DNA from: CAZYEI01 sp964646425
Lineage (GTDB): Bacteria; Bacillota_I; Bacilli_A; RFN20; JAISJY01
Reading direction: 5' to 3'
NCBI GenBank assembly: GCA_964646425.1
Contig: CAZYEI010000021.1
Coordinates: forward strand, 1-24,993
Length of the DNA stretch: 24,993 nucleotides
Every line of letters begins with the position of its first letter. The stretch's first letter is position 1. The position numbers and the translations under genes were made by a program. This document shows positions 24,809 to 24,993 of the stretch, piece after piece. The notes beneath the pieces are model-generated. The model worked only from the letters and a program-made list of their open reading frames with translations, searched no databases and was not told the origin of the DNA.

Positions 24809-24821
24809 ATTATATATTATA
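24809..24821 (-). promoter_or_regulatory. Overlapping -10 elements of the helicase operon
   Basis: The minus strand has two perfect TATAAT hexamers (24821-24816 and 24814-24809), 24-31 nt before the ATG. No strong -35 is visible. A 7-bp inverted repeat AATATCA/TGATATT (24843-24861) lies just upstream and might bind a regulator. Confidence 0.45.
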
Positions 24822-24904
24822 TCATTTATTTTTTAATAAAAGAATATCAATAAATGATATTTGAAAAAAAACAAGAATTCTAATTATCTTTATTTTAAAA
24901 CAAA

Positions 24905-24936
24905 AAAATGCAACTTACAAAATGAAGCTGCATTTT
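24905..24936. terminator. Intrinsic terminator at the right edge
   Basis: AAAATGCAACTT (24905-24916) pairs with AAGCTGCATTTT (24925-24936), 11 of 12 positions, with an 8-nt loop. The T-run on the minus strand (TTTTTTTG) favours termination of a leftward transcript entering from beyond the window; the plus-strand side is weaker. Confidence 0.6.
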
Positions 24937-24940
24937 AATG

Positions 24941-24993
24941 GCTCTGTAAAATCTGATGGGGTCATAAATGAAAAACTAAAATATTGACCCCAT
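24941..24993. mobile_element. Possible terminal end of an insertion sequence (ISL3-like)
   Basis: The stretch begins GGCTCTGTAAAATCTGATGG, resembling the GGCTCT... terminal inverted repeats of ISL3-family elements. It then holds a perfect 9-bp inverted repeat ATGGGGTCA (24956-24964) / TGACCCCAT (24985-24993). Its base composition is more GC-rich than the flanks. The element would lie beyond the window edge, so transposase, far end and target duplication cannot be seen. Confidence 0.35.

Overview
This window reads as a chromosomal segment of a very AT-rich, low-GC Gram-positive bacterium, probably an uncultured gut-type member of the Bacilli/Erysipelotrichia-Mollicutes neighbourhood. That placement is inferred from base composition, strong AGGAGG-type ribosome binding sites, lipobox lipoproteins and family content. 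The genetic code is standard: Trp is TGG throughout, and TGA ends at least one gene.

Layout. (1) 1-1577: a truncated CmpB-type membrane protein and a Cof-type HAD phosphatase on the minus strand. They diverge from a membrane-anchored XRE regulator across a spacer with TCAAC-n4/5-GTTGA palindromes. (2) 1578-5030: the XRE/zinc-ribbon/membrane regulator, then an 809-aa lipoprotein with two MBG-like domains and a long beta-propeller-like region, ending in a 15-bp bidirectional terminator. (3) 5037-7651: a small lipoprotein, a P-loop kinase-like protein, and non-coding DNA holding two decayed genes, a duplicated ~75-bp segment and terminators. (4) 7652-9413: the 23S rRNA methyltransferase RlmD and a 67-aa unknown gene. 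(5) 9431-19021: a complete aromatic amino acid supercluster. Minus strand: aroB-aroC-aroEK (fusion)-aroQ-aroF-aroA-tyrA. Divergent plus strand: pheA and a PLP aminotransferase. Together they cover PEP + erythrose-4-phosphate to chorismate, prephenate, Phe and Tyr; no trp genes are present. (6) 19061-24993: an AI-2E-type exporter family protein, then a SWIM-SNF2 helicase / beta-hydroxyacid dehydrogenase / small membrane protein operon, and at the right edge a terminator plus a possible insertion-sequence end.

The most interesting feature is the aroB leader (16388-16611). A promoter and a strong ribosome binding site precede a 24-codon reading frame containing the run YNSSYYFYYF. Three RNA pairings follow: an 11-bp shielding stem that starts within the last leader codons, an 8+4-bp antiterminator, and an intrinsic terminator just before aroB. 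The spacing fits classic ribosome-mediated attenuation sensing both Tyr and Phe. This would be notable in a lineage where T-box control is the expectation, and it would put the whole seven-gene pathway under charged-tRNA control. pheA and the aminotransferase, on the divergent transcript, have no such leader.
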